From Haloglycomyces albus DSM 45210 (lineage in GTDB: Bacteria > Actinomycetota > Actinomycetes > Mycobacteriales > Micromonosporaceae), in NCBI RefSeq assembly GCF_000527155.1, contig NZ_AZUQ01000001.1, forward strand, positions 1,420,554-1,484,553: a stretch of 64,000 nucleotides of DNA. Reading direction: 5' to 3'. This document shows positions 44,223-53,786 of the stretch, piece by piece (within the stretch, counting starts at the first letter, position 1; each line of letters opens with the position of its first letter). Made by a program: the position numbers and the translations under genes. Under the pieces are notes generated by a model. It did no database searches. It saw only the letters and a program-made list of their open reading frames with translations, and was not told where the DNA came from.

Positions 44223-45653
44223 TTAGCCGACGGTCCAGAGGGCGAACGCTCCTCCCGTCAACGCGAGGTAAACGCCGACGGTCACGGCGAGACTGTAGCG
44301 AATCAGCATGGTGTCTTCGCCCTTCTTACCGTCCCCCGCGATGGCGAGCGTCAGCAGAACGATCGGCATGGAGGCGAAGACCGTATGCCCGGCGGCGGAA
44401 TTCTGCACGGCGGCGAACAGGAGCGGTTGACCGAGCTCCCCGCCGACGGAACTTTGCAGCGGCATCATCAAGGCGTTTCCGCCGACACCCGATCCGGTGA
44501 GATAGCCCGATGCCATTCCGAGCAGTACCGAAACGAACAGAAAACCCGTCACCGTCGTGACCGGTTGGGCCTCGCCGATCGTCTTCACCATCGAGCTGTA
44601 CACCATCAACTGCGCCATGAACGTGAACCCCGCCAGCGCGGTAATCGGCTTCCACGCGCGTTTCCCCGCCTGGCGAGCCAAGGTCCGGTCCGGAGTCCCT
44701 CGAGCCAAAATCAGCACCGTTATCAACAGAGCCAGCCCTGGAGAGGCGAGAAGATTGAACGACACGTCGCCCGAGTCGATGGTCAAGGTGTCATGCGGGA
44801 TGCCGAGGGACGGCAGGATACGGAGGAACGCCACGAGACCGAACATGATCGCGTAGGGCCGGACCGCGCTCCACGGTGGCAGTTGCAGCCGCCGTCGCCC
44901 GGAGAACAGGACCAGGCCGATCAACGTGGTGGAGACACCCGCACCGACACCCGCCAGTTCGACGACGCCGAAAGCGTTGATGCCCAACAGGGACGCCGAA
45001 AACACCGCACCCAGGAGCGCCCCCGAAGCGAGCGCCCCGATCCGCTTGCCCTTGGCCGCGACCATGACCGCCGTGAGGGCCCCGAACAAGGGGAACACTC
45101 CGGCGCTCACGACGGCCGTGGCCAGCGAGAGCTCGGTCGTGGGACGCCCGGCCAGCGATGAACCGATGATGGTCGCCAAGCCCAAAGTCCCCCACGGCAT
45201 GATGTTCATACCCAGCAGTGACTGTTTGACGGCCGTCGATCGGTCGGTCATGGCCAACAAAAGCGGGACGGTCACCAGCAGAGAGACGCCGAAGCCGGTG
45301 AGCGACTCCAGTGCCGGAGCCACCGCCACGACGACGAGCGCCGATTTATGCGGCGGCGACATGGGAAGACCCTGAGTCCAGTCGATGAGCTGTTGATCAA
45401 CGTGCCGCTGCGCCAGTTGCTGATTGAGGTAGAGCCCCGGGACGATGACCACTGCGGCGCTCAAGGTGATGATCCCGGCACCGGCCACCGCGTTTCCCCA
45501 GCCGTCCAACCCGGTCGCGAAGGTGGGAACGGCGACGATCAGGAGGGCGGTGAACGCCATCCCCAGCAAGGACGCCAGGTGTGCGGGTCGACGCAACACG
45601 GCCGTCAGTAGCAGAACGATGAGGAGGGGTGAAACCGCAGCCAGGGTCGTCAT
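44223..45653 (-). CDS. LctP-family (L-lactate permease-like) transporter
   Basis: 476 aa, about 12 hydrophobic helices. LctP family landmarks are visible: APALESLTGFGVSLLVTVP (near 110), LGLATIIGSSLAG, TGFLFVSVLLGMASGYLTGSG and SGVGGNALM near 390. The family imports or exports lactate, glycolate and related small acids. It starts directly at the stop of the diiron enzyme gene (TAAATG), so it belongs to the diaminopropionate operon and may move a pathway substrate or product. Confidence 0.8.
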   Translation of the reverse strand: MTTLAAVSPLLIVLLLTAVLRRPAHLASLLGMAFTALLIVAVPTFATGLDGWGNAVAGAGIITLSAAVVIVPGLYLNQQLAQRHVDQQLIDWTQGLPMSPPHKSALVVVAVAPALESLTGFGVSLLVTVPLLLAMTDRSTAVKQSLLGMNIMPWGTLGLATIIGSSLAGRPTTELSLATAVVSAGVFPLFGALTAVMVAAKGKRIGALASGALLGAVFSASLLGINAFGVVELAGVGAGVSTTLIGLVLFSGRRRLQLPPWSAVRPYAIMFGLVAFLRILPSLGIPHDTLTIDSGDVSFNLLASPGLALLITVLILARGTPDRTLARQAGKRAWKPITALAGFTFMAQLMVYSSMVKTIGEAQPVTTVTGFLFVSVLLGMASGYLTGSGVGGNALMMPLQSSVGGELGQPLLFAAVQNSAAGHTVFASMPIVLLTLAIAGDGKKGEDTMLIRYSLAVTVGVYLALTGGAFALWTVG

Positions 45654-46769
45654 TTAGAGGGAGCTCTCCTTGCTTGAGCGAAAGTGGTCCAACCACTGAT
45701 CATATTGCCTTTTACCCGCCTCGGCCGCAAGATGAGCGCCTTGTAGAACCTGTTTGATCTCGCCCGCCGTCATGCGGGGGCGTTGGAACCGCACTCCGTC
45801 CGCCAGCTCGTCGGCGTGGCGGGGGTCGACGGCGACGTGTGCGGCAAAGTAGACGCGACGGTCGGCGTCGTCGATTCCGAAGCGGTCCATGGCCGTCAGG
45901 ATGTTTTTGAAGTGCGGGGCGACCCAGCTTTCGAACACCAGGAAACAGCCGTAAGCCTGCTGCGTGTAGGCGGGACGGGACAGCAGCATCGCATTGGTGT
46001 TGGAGGTGATCTTGGCGAACCACGGGTGTCCCTGCCGATAGTCGTAGAAGCCGTCCCAGCCGTTGTCGCTCGACTCGATGAGTCGCCGGAGCCAGAAGGT
46101 ATGGAAGTTCTCCAAACGCCCCCGTCCGCACTCGTCCCAGAGGTTGGCGGCGACGACCGCCTTCTGACTGCCTTGCAGGCCGACGGTCAGGAGCGCGACC
46201 TCGTCGTCGACGATCTCATTGCGGATCGTCTCTCCCCGAAGGAACATTTCCAGGTGCTCCTGCGGGGCCTCGGTCGCCAGATAGTCGAACAAGGGATGGT
46301 CGACGCCCGGGTTGGTCTCGGCGAGATGTTCGAGGTGATCGGCGGCGTCCTCCTGCGTGTCGATCTCCGGTACGTCGGGAAACGGAAGCCATCGGCCGAT
46401 ATACTCGCGTTCCAAGCACACCTTGGCGGTGTGCATATGGACCTCGAGGTCGTCGTCGACCTCCGTGTGGGCGGGGCTGTCGCGGTAGCCGAAGAGGTTC
46501 GGGTAGATCTCGCCGAGCGTTTCATGGAGAAAGCGGCCGTGTTCGCGCTCGTCGCCCCGCAGACCGGCGAGGATGCTCTCACGCTCGTCATTGTCGGCGT
46601 GGAGGAACGCCTTCACTTCGTCGTCCCATCCGGTAAAGGTCGGTACGGGAGGAAAATAGTTTCCGTAGAGCCGTTCGACCTGCTCGGCCGACGGACTGGA
46701 CAGCCGGTTCCCGAGCATCGATTTGGCCTGTTGTGCTGCCCCTTGGTCAAGTACACCGTCAGTTGTCAT
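45654..46769 (-). CDS. Haem-oxygenase-like diiron (iron-containing redox) enzyme
   Basis: 371 aa. Hallmarks of the iron-containing redox enzyme family are clear: NEIVDDEVALLTVGLQGSQK, then NLWDECGRGRLENFH (near 210-225), ESWVAPHFKNIL, and YFAAHVAVDPRHADEL (near 305-320), which supply Glu/Asp/His metal ligands. Members use two irons and O2 for unusual oxidations of amino or fatty acids (C-C cleavage, desaturation, N-oxygenation). Encoded after SbnA/SbnB-like genes, it may act on L-2,3-diaminopropionate or a derivative; this is inference. Confidence 0.82.
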   Translation of the reverse strand: MTTDGVLDQGAAQQAKSMLGNRLSSPSAEQVERLYGNYFPPVPTFTGWDDEVKAFLHADNDERESILAGLRGDEREHGRFLHETLGEIYPNLFGYRDSPAHTEVDDDLEVHMHTAKVCLEREYIGRWLPFPDVPEIDTQEDAADHLEHLAETNPGVDHPLFDYLATEAPQEHLEMFLRGETIRNEIVDDEVALLTVGLQGSQKAVVAANLWDECGRGRLENFHTFWLRRLIESSDNGWDGFYDYRQGHPWFAKITSNTNAMLLSRPAYTQQAYGCFLVFESWVAPHFKNILTAMDRFGIDDADRRVYFAAHVAVDPRHADELADGVRFQRPRMTAGEIKQVLQGAHLAAEAGKRQYDQWLDHFRSSKESSL

Positions 46770-46801
46770 ACTGTTCGTCTCCTCGTGATCGCACGTCGTT
46801 G

Positions 46802-47785
46802 TCAGGCAAAGAATTCAGGTATCCGGATTGCGGTCGACTCCTTCAGGGCACGATCGAGCACGAAACTCCCCACGGCGATGTCCAAAACCCCGAGCCCGAA
46901 CGGAGAGAAAATGATCGGGCGATCTCCGGTAACGTCGTCGCGGCCGTTGAGAATGCCGCCCAGGGTTCCGTCGATGAAATCGCGCTTGCCGGTGATCTGC
47001 TCGGCGAGATGCGGAGAGGTGTTGGCCTTGAGACAGTGGTCCACGTCGTCGACGACGTTGGCCGCCTCCAACACCGTCTCGGGAGCCAAGTCTCGTAGGG
47101 AGACGTTCAAAACGACCTGTCCGGGACGGAAACGGTGCTCTGCGGGCACATAGGGAGTGCCGGCGGTGGTAGCGAAGACGACCAGGTCGGCCTCCAACGC
47201 CGTTTCCAAGTCCACCGAACGAGTCGGCCAACCGTAGCGATCCCGCTTGTCCTTGAGGAGTCGTTCCGCCCGATCGCCGTCGAGATCGTGACACATCAGC
47301 TCCGGAATATCGACGTTGGTGGCCGCCAAGTGGTCGAGCGTGGTGGAGGCGATGACCCCCGCCCCGACGACCGCGACGCTCCTGGCGACCGGCCCGCCGA
47401 GGGTTTCGGCCGCGAGCGCCGCCGACGCTCCGGTTCGGTGAGCGCTGATGTGTGCCGATTCCAGGCAGGCGAGCGGTCGGCCGGTGTCGTAGTCGTTGAG
47501 CACCAGCACGGCCGATGCCCGGGGAATCCCATGGGCGAGATTCCCCGGGAAGCTGGAAATCCACTTCATGCCGATCCGGTCGACGTCGCCTCCGAGATAG
47601 GCGGGCAGCGCGATGACGCGGCTGTCGGGTTTATCGGGAAACCGGAGAAAGTAGCTGTCGGGATTGACCGTCGCGCCGAGGTCGTGCACGCGGTACGTCT
47701 TTCGGACGTGGGAACCCACTCCGGTGAGGTCGTTTTCCAGGGTGGTCTTACAGACGGCACCGGGTACTATGTGGAATTCAGACAC
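46802..47785 (-). CDS. sbnB: SbnB-like N-(aminocarboxyethyl)glutamate dehydrogenase (ornithine cyclodeaminase family)
   Basis: 327 aa from GTG 47785, chosen because GTGTCTGA overlaps the sbnA-like stop and AAGGAG lies 9 nt upstream; the longer frame is not credible. Mature features are FLRFPDKPDSRVIALPAYLGG, AHISAHRTGASAALAAE and the NAD-binding AVVGAGVIA. In the SbnA/SbnB pathway this enzyme oxidatively splits the glutamate adduct to L-2,3-diaminopropionate and 2-oxoglutarate. Adjacent sbnA-like gene supports that over ornithine cyclodeamination. Confidence 0.82.
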   Translation of the reverse strand: MSEFHIVPGAVCKTTLENDLTGVGSHVRKTYRVHDLGATVNPDSYFLRFPDKPDSRVIALPAYLGGDVDRIGMKWISSFPGNLAHGIPRASAVLVLNDYDTGRPLACLESAHISAHRTGASAALAAETLGGPVARSVAVVGAGVIASTTLDHLAATNVDIPELMCHDLDGDRAERLLKDKRDRYGWPTRSVDLETALEADLVVFATTAGTPYVPAEHRFRPGQVVLNVSLRDLAPETVLEAANVVDDVDHCLKANTSPHLAEQITGKRDFIDGTLGGILNGRDDVTGDRPIIFSPFGLGVLDIAVGSFVLDRALKESTAIRIPEFFA

Positions 47786-48743
47786 TGGTCGTCTCCTTGT
47801 CGATGAGGTCGGGATGGCGGGAGAGCCATTCGTGGGAGTAGACGGTGGGCAGATATTTTTCGCCCATGTCGGGGGAAATGGAGGCGATGCGGGCTCCCGG
47901 CGGAAAACGTCTTCCGTATTTGCGTATCGCGGCGAGGACCGTTCCGGTGGATCCCCCGGCAAGCAGACCGTAGGTTCGCGCCAGCCGGTGGCATTCGGCG
48001 ATCGTGTCCGCTTCGGGTATGAGTACCTTGTCGAACGATTCGGCTTCGGAGTAGATCTCGGGCTTTCGGCTCGCCCCGAGACCCGGGATGTAGCGACGCT
48101 TCGGCGGTCCTCCGAACGTCACCGAGCCTTCGGAGTCGACGGCCACGATGGTGTGGCGACGTCGGTGCGTGCGGCGGAACTCCAAGCAGCCCATCAGGGT
48201 GCCGGAGGTTCCGGTTCCGACGAAGAGCGCGTCGATCGGTCCGAGCTCGTTGTCGACGGCGTGTGCGGTGGTGGCGGTGTGGGCCCAGACGTTGGCGGGG
48301 TTGGAGTACTGGTTGAGCCACACCAGGTCCGGGTCGTCGTTGAGTGACCGGTGTATGTAGTCGATGCGTTGGTGGAGGAACCCGCCGGTGCTGTCGGGGC
48401 GTTCGATGATGGTCAACCGTGTTCCCAACGCTCGCATCGTTCGCAGGGCTGATTCCTGGACGTTGGCGTCGGTGACGATGGTGAGCGGGTAGCCTTTTGC
48501 GGCGCAGGCGGTGCTGAGAGCGATGCCTAGATTTCCCGACGAGGATTCGATGATCTTTTTCCCGGGGCCGAGACGTCCGGATTTCTCTGCGTCTTCGAGG
48601 AGCGACGCGGCCGCCTTGGCTTTGATGGAACCGGACGGATTGAGGCCTTCCAATTTGAGGAAGACCTGGCGTTGTGGAAGGAAGTCCTTGAGGTTGACGA
48701 AGATGTCGTCGGTGATGATTTCGCTGACGTCGTTGTACAGCAT
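47778..48743 (-). CDS. sbnA: SbnA-like PLP synthase (O-phosphoserine plus glutamate)
   Basis: 321 aa from ATG 48743 with AAGGAGACTGC directly upstream; an upstream in-frame ATG at 48788 lacks a site. Cysteine-synthase fold: the PLP lysine in NPSGSIKAKAA, the SSSGNLGIALS substrate loop and VGTGTSGTLMG phosphate loop. SbnA-type enzymes join O-phospho-L-serine and L-glutamate, feeding the SbnB step. It is the first gene of a four-gene operon with the same AAGGAGAC-type site before each gene. Confidence 0.82.
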   Translation of the reverse strand: MLYNDVSEIITDDIFVNLKDFLPQRQVFLKLEGLNPSGSIKAKAAASLLEDAEKSGRLGPGKKIIESSSGNLGIALSTACAAKGYPLTIVTDANVQESALRTMRALGTRLTIIERPDSTGGFLHQRIDYIHRSLNDDPDLVWLNQYSNPANVWAHTATTAHAVDNELGPIDALFVGTGTSGTLMGCLEFRRTHRRRHTIVAVDSEGSVTFGGPPKRRYIPGLGASRKPEIYSEAESFDKVLIPEADTIAECHRLARTYGLLAGGSTGTVLAAIRKYGRRFPPGARIASISPDMGEKYLPTVYSHEWLSRHPDLIDKETTSV

Positions 48744-49180
48744 GCAGTCTCCTTGTGTGTGGAGCGCGTGGTGTGGAGTCGGGGTCATGGTTCCCCGGGT
48801 GCTGATGATGTCGTGCGGCTCGGTCGTGTGGAGGGCGACGGCGGACGGTCCGGGGTCGTGACAGGCACGCCTCGCATAATCCTAGATTTATATGCATGTA
48901 TATGTCGAATATAACATTCGCTCCGTGATAGGGCGTTTCAAGGTCATTGTCCGGTTGCTCGGGTTCAGATCATGTGGTGGAGGTGATCATTCAGTCTTGA
49001 CTCATCCCACCGGAGTATGCGGATTGTCGAGCGAAATGTACTGAGACACAACGTCAATCGAATACGACGGTACTCGGGTGGAGTGGACCGAATCAAGACC
49101 GACTCGTGAGTATATTCATCGACGTTTGTGCGGCGGCGCGGTGAACCATGGGATGGGTGGTCATGTAGAGGCAGCCGATG
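48744..49180. other. Intergenic region with the diaminopropionate operon promoter
   Basis: 437 bp. A sharply AT-rich stretch at 48885-48925 includes the near-palindromic TTATATGCATGTATATG and is the likely promoter region on the minus strand. No ORF or RNA gene is supported. Confidence 0.5.
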
Positions 49181-50125
49181 TTATTCGTATTCTTCGGACT
49201 TGCGGATCCCCCAGGGATCGTCGCGCAGTTCATGACGATCGATTCCGGTGTCGGCCATCGGAGCGGTGGGTTTCAGTTCGAAATCGTCATCGTCGTCGAT
49301 CTCCGGTTCGGGCGTCGCTTCGGGGTCCTCGGTGTGGTCGTTGTCGTCGGCATAGGGATCGTCATCGTGATCGACGGTGCCCCAGTCTTCCGTCTCCGCT
49401 TCGGGTTCGGGCACGTACAGGTAATCCAGAATCCGTTGGAACAACTCGGCGGCGGTGTCGGGGTAATCGGTTGCCAGATGTTGCACCTGAGGATGGTCGG
49501 GCACATCGGCCACCTGGAGGGTGCCGTCGAGTATGGCCCGTCCCAACGATCGCAGCAGTGGATCGGGATCGTCGAGTAGGGAAGTGGCAAAGACGCTCTG
49601 GTCGCCGTTTCCGCTCATCCCGTAGTCGCGGTAGGCGTGCGAGCGAATCAAGTCGGCGGCCGACAGCTCTTTGCTCGGCTGCTGCGCGCCGGTTGTCGAC
49701 GTCTCGACGGAGCCGTCGGGAGGATCGGCTTCTGAAGTGGAAGGAGCGAGGTCGTGTTGCCGGTCGGGGTCGAAGTCCGGGTGGCTGGATCGGGCGCGCG
49801 ACAGCGCCGTGGCGTCCTCGGTCAGGTGCCGGGAAATCACGTCCAGCATCGCCTTGGTCTCGGGAAGATTCGCTTCCAGCCCTCGGAAGACGATCGATAC
49901 GTACGGCTCGGCGAAGGCCAGATCCCACAGTTGAATCCGGTCGGAGGCAAGGCGGCGTCCGATTTCGGCCCAGTCGTGGTAATCGGAGTCCGCGAGATGC
50001 TGAAACAGGTATTGATGCCGTTCATCGTCGGCGATGTCGCTGGGCGTGTCGTAGTGATCGGACACGACCTGTTGGAAGTCCGCCTGTACTGATTCGGGAG
50101 TGGCGGGATGTGGTCGCTGTGGCAC
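49181..50125 (-). CDS. Acidic protein of unknown function
   Basis: 314 aa. A helical N-half (QADFQQVVSDHYDTPSD, LADSDYHDWAEIGRRLASD) is joined by a Ser/Asp-rich linker to a second helical block (LDDPDPLLRSLGRAILDG) and a very acidic C-tail with Asp runs. No signal peptide, membrane helix or recognised motif. Start ATG 50125 has a weak ribosome site. It is not obviously linked to its neighbours. Confidence 0.65.
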   Translation of the reverse strand: MPQRPHPATPESVQADFQQVVSDHYDTPSDIADDERHQYLFQHLADSDYHDWAEIGRRLASDRIQLWDLAFAEPYVSIVFRGLEANLPETKAMLDVISRHLTEDATALSRARSSHPDFDPDRQHDLAPSTSEADPPDGSVETSTTGAQQPSKELSAADLIRSHAYRDYGMSGNGDQSVFATSLLDDPDPLLRSLGRAILDGTLQVADVPDHPQVQHLATDYPDTAAELFQRILDYLYVPEPEAETEDWGTVDHDDDPYADDNDHTEDPEATPEPEIDDDDDFELKPTAPMADTGIDRHELRDDPWGIRKSEEYE

Positions 50126-50396
50126 GGTCTTCTCCGTCGGGAACGTGATTGGGCCGGGGCGGTGTCACTTTAGGTTAACGCCGCCACCGATTCGGGGTAC
50201 GGGAGTGGTGCGACTTTTGGAATTCCGCTTGATGAGAATGTGTCTCCGCTGTAAGGAATCAGTGCCATAATATTCTTGAAATACCTTGGCGCACAAGGAT
50301 AAACTGATTTCAAGCAGTAGACGAACCGAGTTGTTTTCGGCCGCTACGGTACCTGGCGCGGCCGGGGTCGTCTCGGTTCACTGGCGAAAGGAAATC

Positions 50397-50633
50397 ATGC
50401 GGAAATACACCACGAAAATCGCCACCGGTCTGATGGCCGCCGGCGTCGTGGCGGTGGGAGCCGTTGCGGCAAGCGGATTCTCGACCGCTTCCGACGAGCT
50501 CGAACCGCAGACCGACGTCGCCGCTGGCTGGAGCTGGTGGAGTGAGGACGCATCCGTGTCCAATGAGGACGGCGGTTGGAGCTGGTGGAGCGTCGAGCCC
50601 ACCAGCGAAGAAGACGGCTGGAGCTGGTGGTAA
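50397..50633 (+). CDS. Small secreted peptide with three GWSWW repeats
   Basis: 78 aa from ATG 50397 with GAAAGGAAATC upstream, a good ribosome site; upstream in-frame starts were rejected. The signal peptide MRKYTTKIATGLMAAG continues to about residue 32. The mature ~45 residues contain AGWSWWSED, GGWSWWSVE and the terminal DGWSWW in acidic spacers of 16-19 residues. The gene stands alone with its own terminator. The repeats look like a precursor with multiple cores or a membrane- or wall-binding peptide; no known family was recognised. Confidence 0.75.
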   Translation: MRKYTTKIATGLMAAGVVAVGAVAASGFSTASDELEPQTDVAAGWSWWSEDASVSNEDGGWSWWSVEPTSEEDGWSWW

Positions 50634-50699
50634 AACACTGAACTCCCATTGAATAGCAGGCTGTTGATTCACCGCCGACGTGGTTGCCGGGGGTGAAGT

Positions 50700-50730
50700 G
50701 GCGGAGTGGCGCAGGGCCACTCCGCCTTTC
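50700..50730 (+). terminator. Terminator after the GWSWW peptide gene
   Basis: An 11-bp perfect stem GGCGGAGTGGC/GCCACTCCGCC (50700-50710 and 50716-50726) with a 5-nt loop is followed by TTTC. It isolates the peptide gene as a single-gene unit. Confidence 0.82.
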
Positions 50731-50918
50731 GTCGTATCGGGGAGGAATCGACACCGCGAACGCTCATGGGAACGGCCTGTGACAACCGGGAGTCGGCATA
50801 GAATTACGGATCGGTTCGTTGCCGACCAGCTTGTCTTCTGTGGCGTACAACAGTCACAATCGTAGATGAGCATACCGCTCATGCCCCCAGATTCCCGATA
50901 TGTGCGGAGGCCTTACTC

Positions 50919-52493
50919 ATGAGTGACCAATCCGAGGACGAATTCGTAGGTTGGAGCAGCTCCGGGTCGACCGACGGCGATGGTCCGTCGACGGGGCGCG
51001 ACGACGTTGAGATCGGCTTGAAACCGCCGGAGCACGGATACATTGAAGTGCCGCTTCCCGAACCCGTGCCACACAGCGACCTCGAGCAGTACCTGGGCAT
51101 CGCGTCGTGTGAGGACGGTGCCTGCCGCAATTCCGACGTCAATCTCGCCGAGCGGCCGTGGCTGCAATTGATGTCGGCCGTTCCCAAGTCGGGTCAGGAG
51201 TTCTACCCGATGGACCCGGGGATGAAGATGCCGAGTCAAGACAGCGTCACCGCCTTCATTCGACGGCTCCGCCCGGAAGACGTCGAGGCTCATTCGGTGG
51301 AGACGGTGGCAAGCGAGTGGAAACTAGTGGCCGACGGATTGCGAGAAGTGGCCAGCGAGTTGAAGACCTCCATCTCCGACCTCGCGGAGTCGTGGTCGGG
51401 AACGGACTTTGACAACTTCGAAGACACCGCGTCCGAATTGGTCATGGGAATGCAGAGCCTTGCCTACGAAATCGCTGACGACGGCGGTCTGGTTCCACAG
51501 CTGGAGGACATTACCGAAGCGGTCGACTCGGCGCAGACCGGAGATTCTGAGGGAATGGCGTATCCGCCTGTACAGATTTCTCCGGTGGATGAAAAGCTTT
51601 TCGGCGGAACACTCCACATCCGTACCCCCTTCAGCGCGCCGTGCGAGAAAGAGGAGAGCGAGGACATGGAGGAAGCGGCCGAAATGGCCGGATTCACTCC
51701 AAACGTGGTGGGAGAGTCCAGCGATTGGGTCTACAGCCGCACCGTATTCGTGCACGACTTCTTCAACCAGCCCGATGTGGCGGAATACTACGGACGGGAT
51801 CCGGGTTGGTTCAGCCCCGACGAAGCGCAGGAACAGGCGGAGGAAGAGTTCGCCTCGCGTTGGTCGGACGCCGCGGTGGAGCCGCTGATGAAATTCACCG
51901 AACGAGCCGTGAGCCTGAACGGCCGCGTGAACGAACGCTGGGATTCGGCCGACGAGGTACTCGCGAAGCTCGATGCGACCGCCACTCCGGCGGTGGACGA
52001 CACCCTCTCGTCCGGATCGGTGGAAGCGGAGTCTTACTCGGGCTTGGAATCGCCCACTCCCCTGGGTGAAGGCATCGCGCCTCAGGTCGCCGACTACACC
52101 GAACCGACCGGAGTCCCCGAAGACCTCGTCGAGGACAATCCGGAGGTCTTTGAAAAAGACTGGGAAGACGGCGGTCCCGGGGGCATCGGCGGGGGTTCCA
52201 CCGGAACCGGTTTGGCCGGTGGTCCCGATTCGCCCGGAGGAATCAAGACCGGTTCGGGCGGAGCCGGAATGGCCGGTGCCGGACTGGGTCCGGGCGGTCC
52301 GTCGGCGGGGTCGGCCACCGGCGCCGGAGGAGCCGCCGGTGGCGGCATGATGATGGGCGGCGGCGGTGGCGGCGGCATGATGCGCAATATGGGCGGTGAA
52401 GAGAAGGAAAGCGAAGGCGACGCTTCCAAATGGCTGGTCGAGGAAGACAACGTGTGGGGTCTTTATGACGAGGACGATGATCCTTACGCCTAA
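50919..52493 (+). CDS. WXG-containing T7SS-type protein with Gly/Met-rich tail
   Basis: 524 aa. After an acidic start, a WXG-type segment (LAESWSGTDFDNFEDTASE) lies near residue 170 and helical regions continue to about 370. A Gly-rich stretch with GGGMMMGGGG follows, then a terminal acidic tail SKWLVEEDNVWGLYDEDDD. Tails of the type W-L-V-E-[ED] with a following W-G recur on actinobacterial WXG/PPE-like proteins. It is likely secreted by a T7SS. The next gene encodes a membrane protein, possibly its partner. Confidence 0.72.
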   Translation: MSDQSEDEFVGWSSSGSTDGDGPSTGRDDVEIGLKPPEHGYIEVPLPEPVPHSDLEQYLGIASCEDGACRNSDVNLAERPWLQLMSAVPKSGQEFYPMDPGMKMPSQDSVTAFIRRLRPEDVEAHSVETVASEWKLVADGLREVASELKTSISDLAESWSGTDFDNFEDTASELVMGMQSLAYEIADDGGLVPQLEDITEAVDSAQTGDSEGMAYPPVQISPVDEKLFGGTLHIRTPFSAPCEKEESEDMEEAAEMAGFTPNVVGESSDWVYSRTVFVHDFFNQPDVAEYYGRDPGWFSPDEAQEQAEEEFASRWSDAAVEPLMKFTERAVSLNGRVNERWDSADEVLAKLDATATPAVDDTLSSGSVEAESYSGLESPTPLGEGIAPQVADYTEPTGVPEDLVEDNPEVFEKDWEDGGPGGIGGGSTGTGLAGGPDSPGGIKTGSGGAGMAGAGLGPGGPSAGSATGAGGAAGGGMMMGGGGGGGMMRNMGGEEKESEGDASKWLVEEDNVWGLYDEDDDPYA

Positions 52494-52658
52494 CCACCGA
52501 GCGGAAAACCAGCCCGCTTGAAACGGTGACAGAACACCGTCGGTAACGCCATAATCGGTACTACACCGGCCCAGCGGCCACCGGGACGTCGTCGAACGTT
52601 CCAACCGTGGTCGCCCGGTCGGTGGTGCGAACCGTTTCCGGTGAAGTGAGAGGGCAGC

Positions 52659-53537
52659 ATGGACATTATTGACGACCACGTTGTTGTGGTGGGGAGCGTG
52701 GCCGGTGGCGCACTTGTGATCGCCCTGTGCCTGGCGGCGTTCTCGGCCACCGCTCTCGGCAAGGTACGGGCCAGCGAGAAATGGCCGACCGCACCGGCTC
52801 CTCCGATCGGACACAATCTGGCCGTGACCGCAACCGTGGCCGGGCTGTTGACGGCCTCCTTTGCCGCCGGAGCGCTGTCCCTGGTCTTTCTGGCAACCGG
52901 TTTGGGAGACAACCTGCGAGTGCTCATCGCCCTCGGAGCGGCGATGACGGTATTGATCCTGGGTGCCGGTGGAGTCAGTGTCATTGCGTCACGCTATGAG
53001 ATGCGCGCCCTAGTGGACATACCGGAGCATCGTCGTCCGGAACCGGCTCCGCTGCCGGTGTCGGGGGAACCCACCGACTTTCAACGCCCGGACCATATTT
53101 CCACCCCCACCGATGTGAGTCCCGAAGCCTACAGCCCGATTACCGGTGGAAACGCGGGTCCGTCGCCTGTACAGTCCCATGTACACGCGACTCCTCCGTC
53201 CCAGGCGTCCGAACCTCAGCAGCAGTACTTCTCCCAGCCGCAGAGCTTCCAGCCCTCCCCGGTGACCGTGAGCGGTGCCGGGAATCCCCTTGCCAATGCG
53301 CATACCACTTCGGTCCCCACCATTCCGACCGATACGCAGCCCGGATGGGTGTTCCGTGACCGGTCGACCGGCGCTTATTACGCGGCGGTGCAGCAGTCGC
53401 GCGGTGGAATCGGCCTTCTCGCACTCGCGGATTTCACCGTCGCACGGACGGCGTCCCTGGTCGGACCCCTGGATCTGATCGGCAGTGTGGAGACGAGCGT
53501 GTGGCCGATGGAGCGCGACGGTGCCATGGAGGAATAG
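52659..53537 (+). CDS. Membrane protein with C-terminal cytoplasmic domain
   Basis: 292 aa. Three hydrophobic helices occupy the first 110 residues (VVVVGSVAGGALVIALCLAA; LAVTATVAGLLTASFAAGAL; LRVLIALGAAMTVLILGAGG). A Pro/Ser/Gln-rich linker leads to a small folded end (GWVFRDRSTGAYYAAVQQS). It follows the WXG protein gene by 165 bp and is probably in the same transcription unit. Family unknown. Confidence 0.68.
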   Translation: MDIIDDHVVVVGSVAGGALVIALCLAAFSATALGKVRASEKWPTAPAPPIGHNLAVTATVAGLLTASFAAGALSLVFLATGLGDNLRVLIALGAAMTVLILGAGGVSVIASRYEMRALVDIPEHRRPEPAPLPVSGEPTDFQRPDHISTPTDVSPEAYSPITGGNAGPSPVQSHVHATPPSQASEPQQQYFSQPQSFQPSPVTVSGAGNPLANAHTTSVPTIPTDTQPGWVFRDRSTGAYYAAVQQSRGGIGLLALADFTVARTASLVGPLDLIGSVETSVWPMERDGAMEE

Positions 53538-53786
53538 TCGGGTTTATTCCCGTCTGTCGGGTTATAACTGGGCCCAGCGCGAGCTTTGTCACACTGACGT
53601 TCGATCAAGCGGTAGCCTGAAGTGAAATAGGAAAGTTGTCAGGCTGTTCTCGCCAAGCGCAGCTTAGGAATCGAATAATTCCGACAAGACGGGCAGCTCT
53701 CCATACGGTATGGCAGGCGACTGTCATCATGGAAAGTGCAAGAAAATCACAAACACCGGTTTGAGGAAGCAGATGAGGGCTGACCG

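Noticed and set aside
44070-45161. 363-aa plus-strand frame
   Set aside because: Antisense of the LctP-like permease; low-complexity Arg/Gln/Asp composition.
46802-47962. Longer start for the SbnB-like gene at 47962
   Set aside because: The extra 59 residues are a Pro/Ser-rich shadow of the SbnA-like gene; GTG 47785 has a good ribosome site and couples to the upstream stop.
50168-50190. TTAGGTTAAC as a possible DtxR/IdeR iron box before the acidic protein gene
   Set aside because: Only one half of the usual palindrome is present and the neighbouring gene has no iron-related feature.
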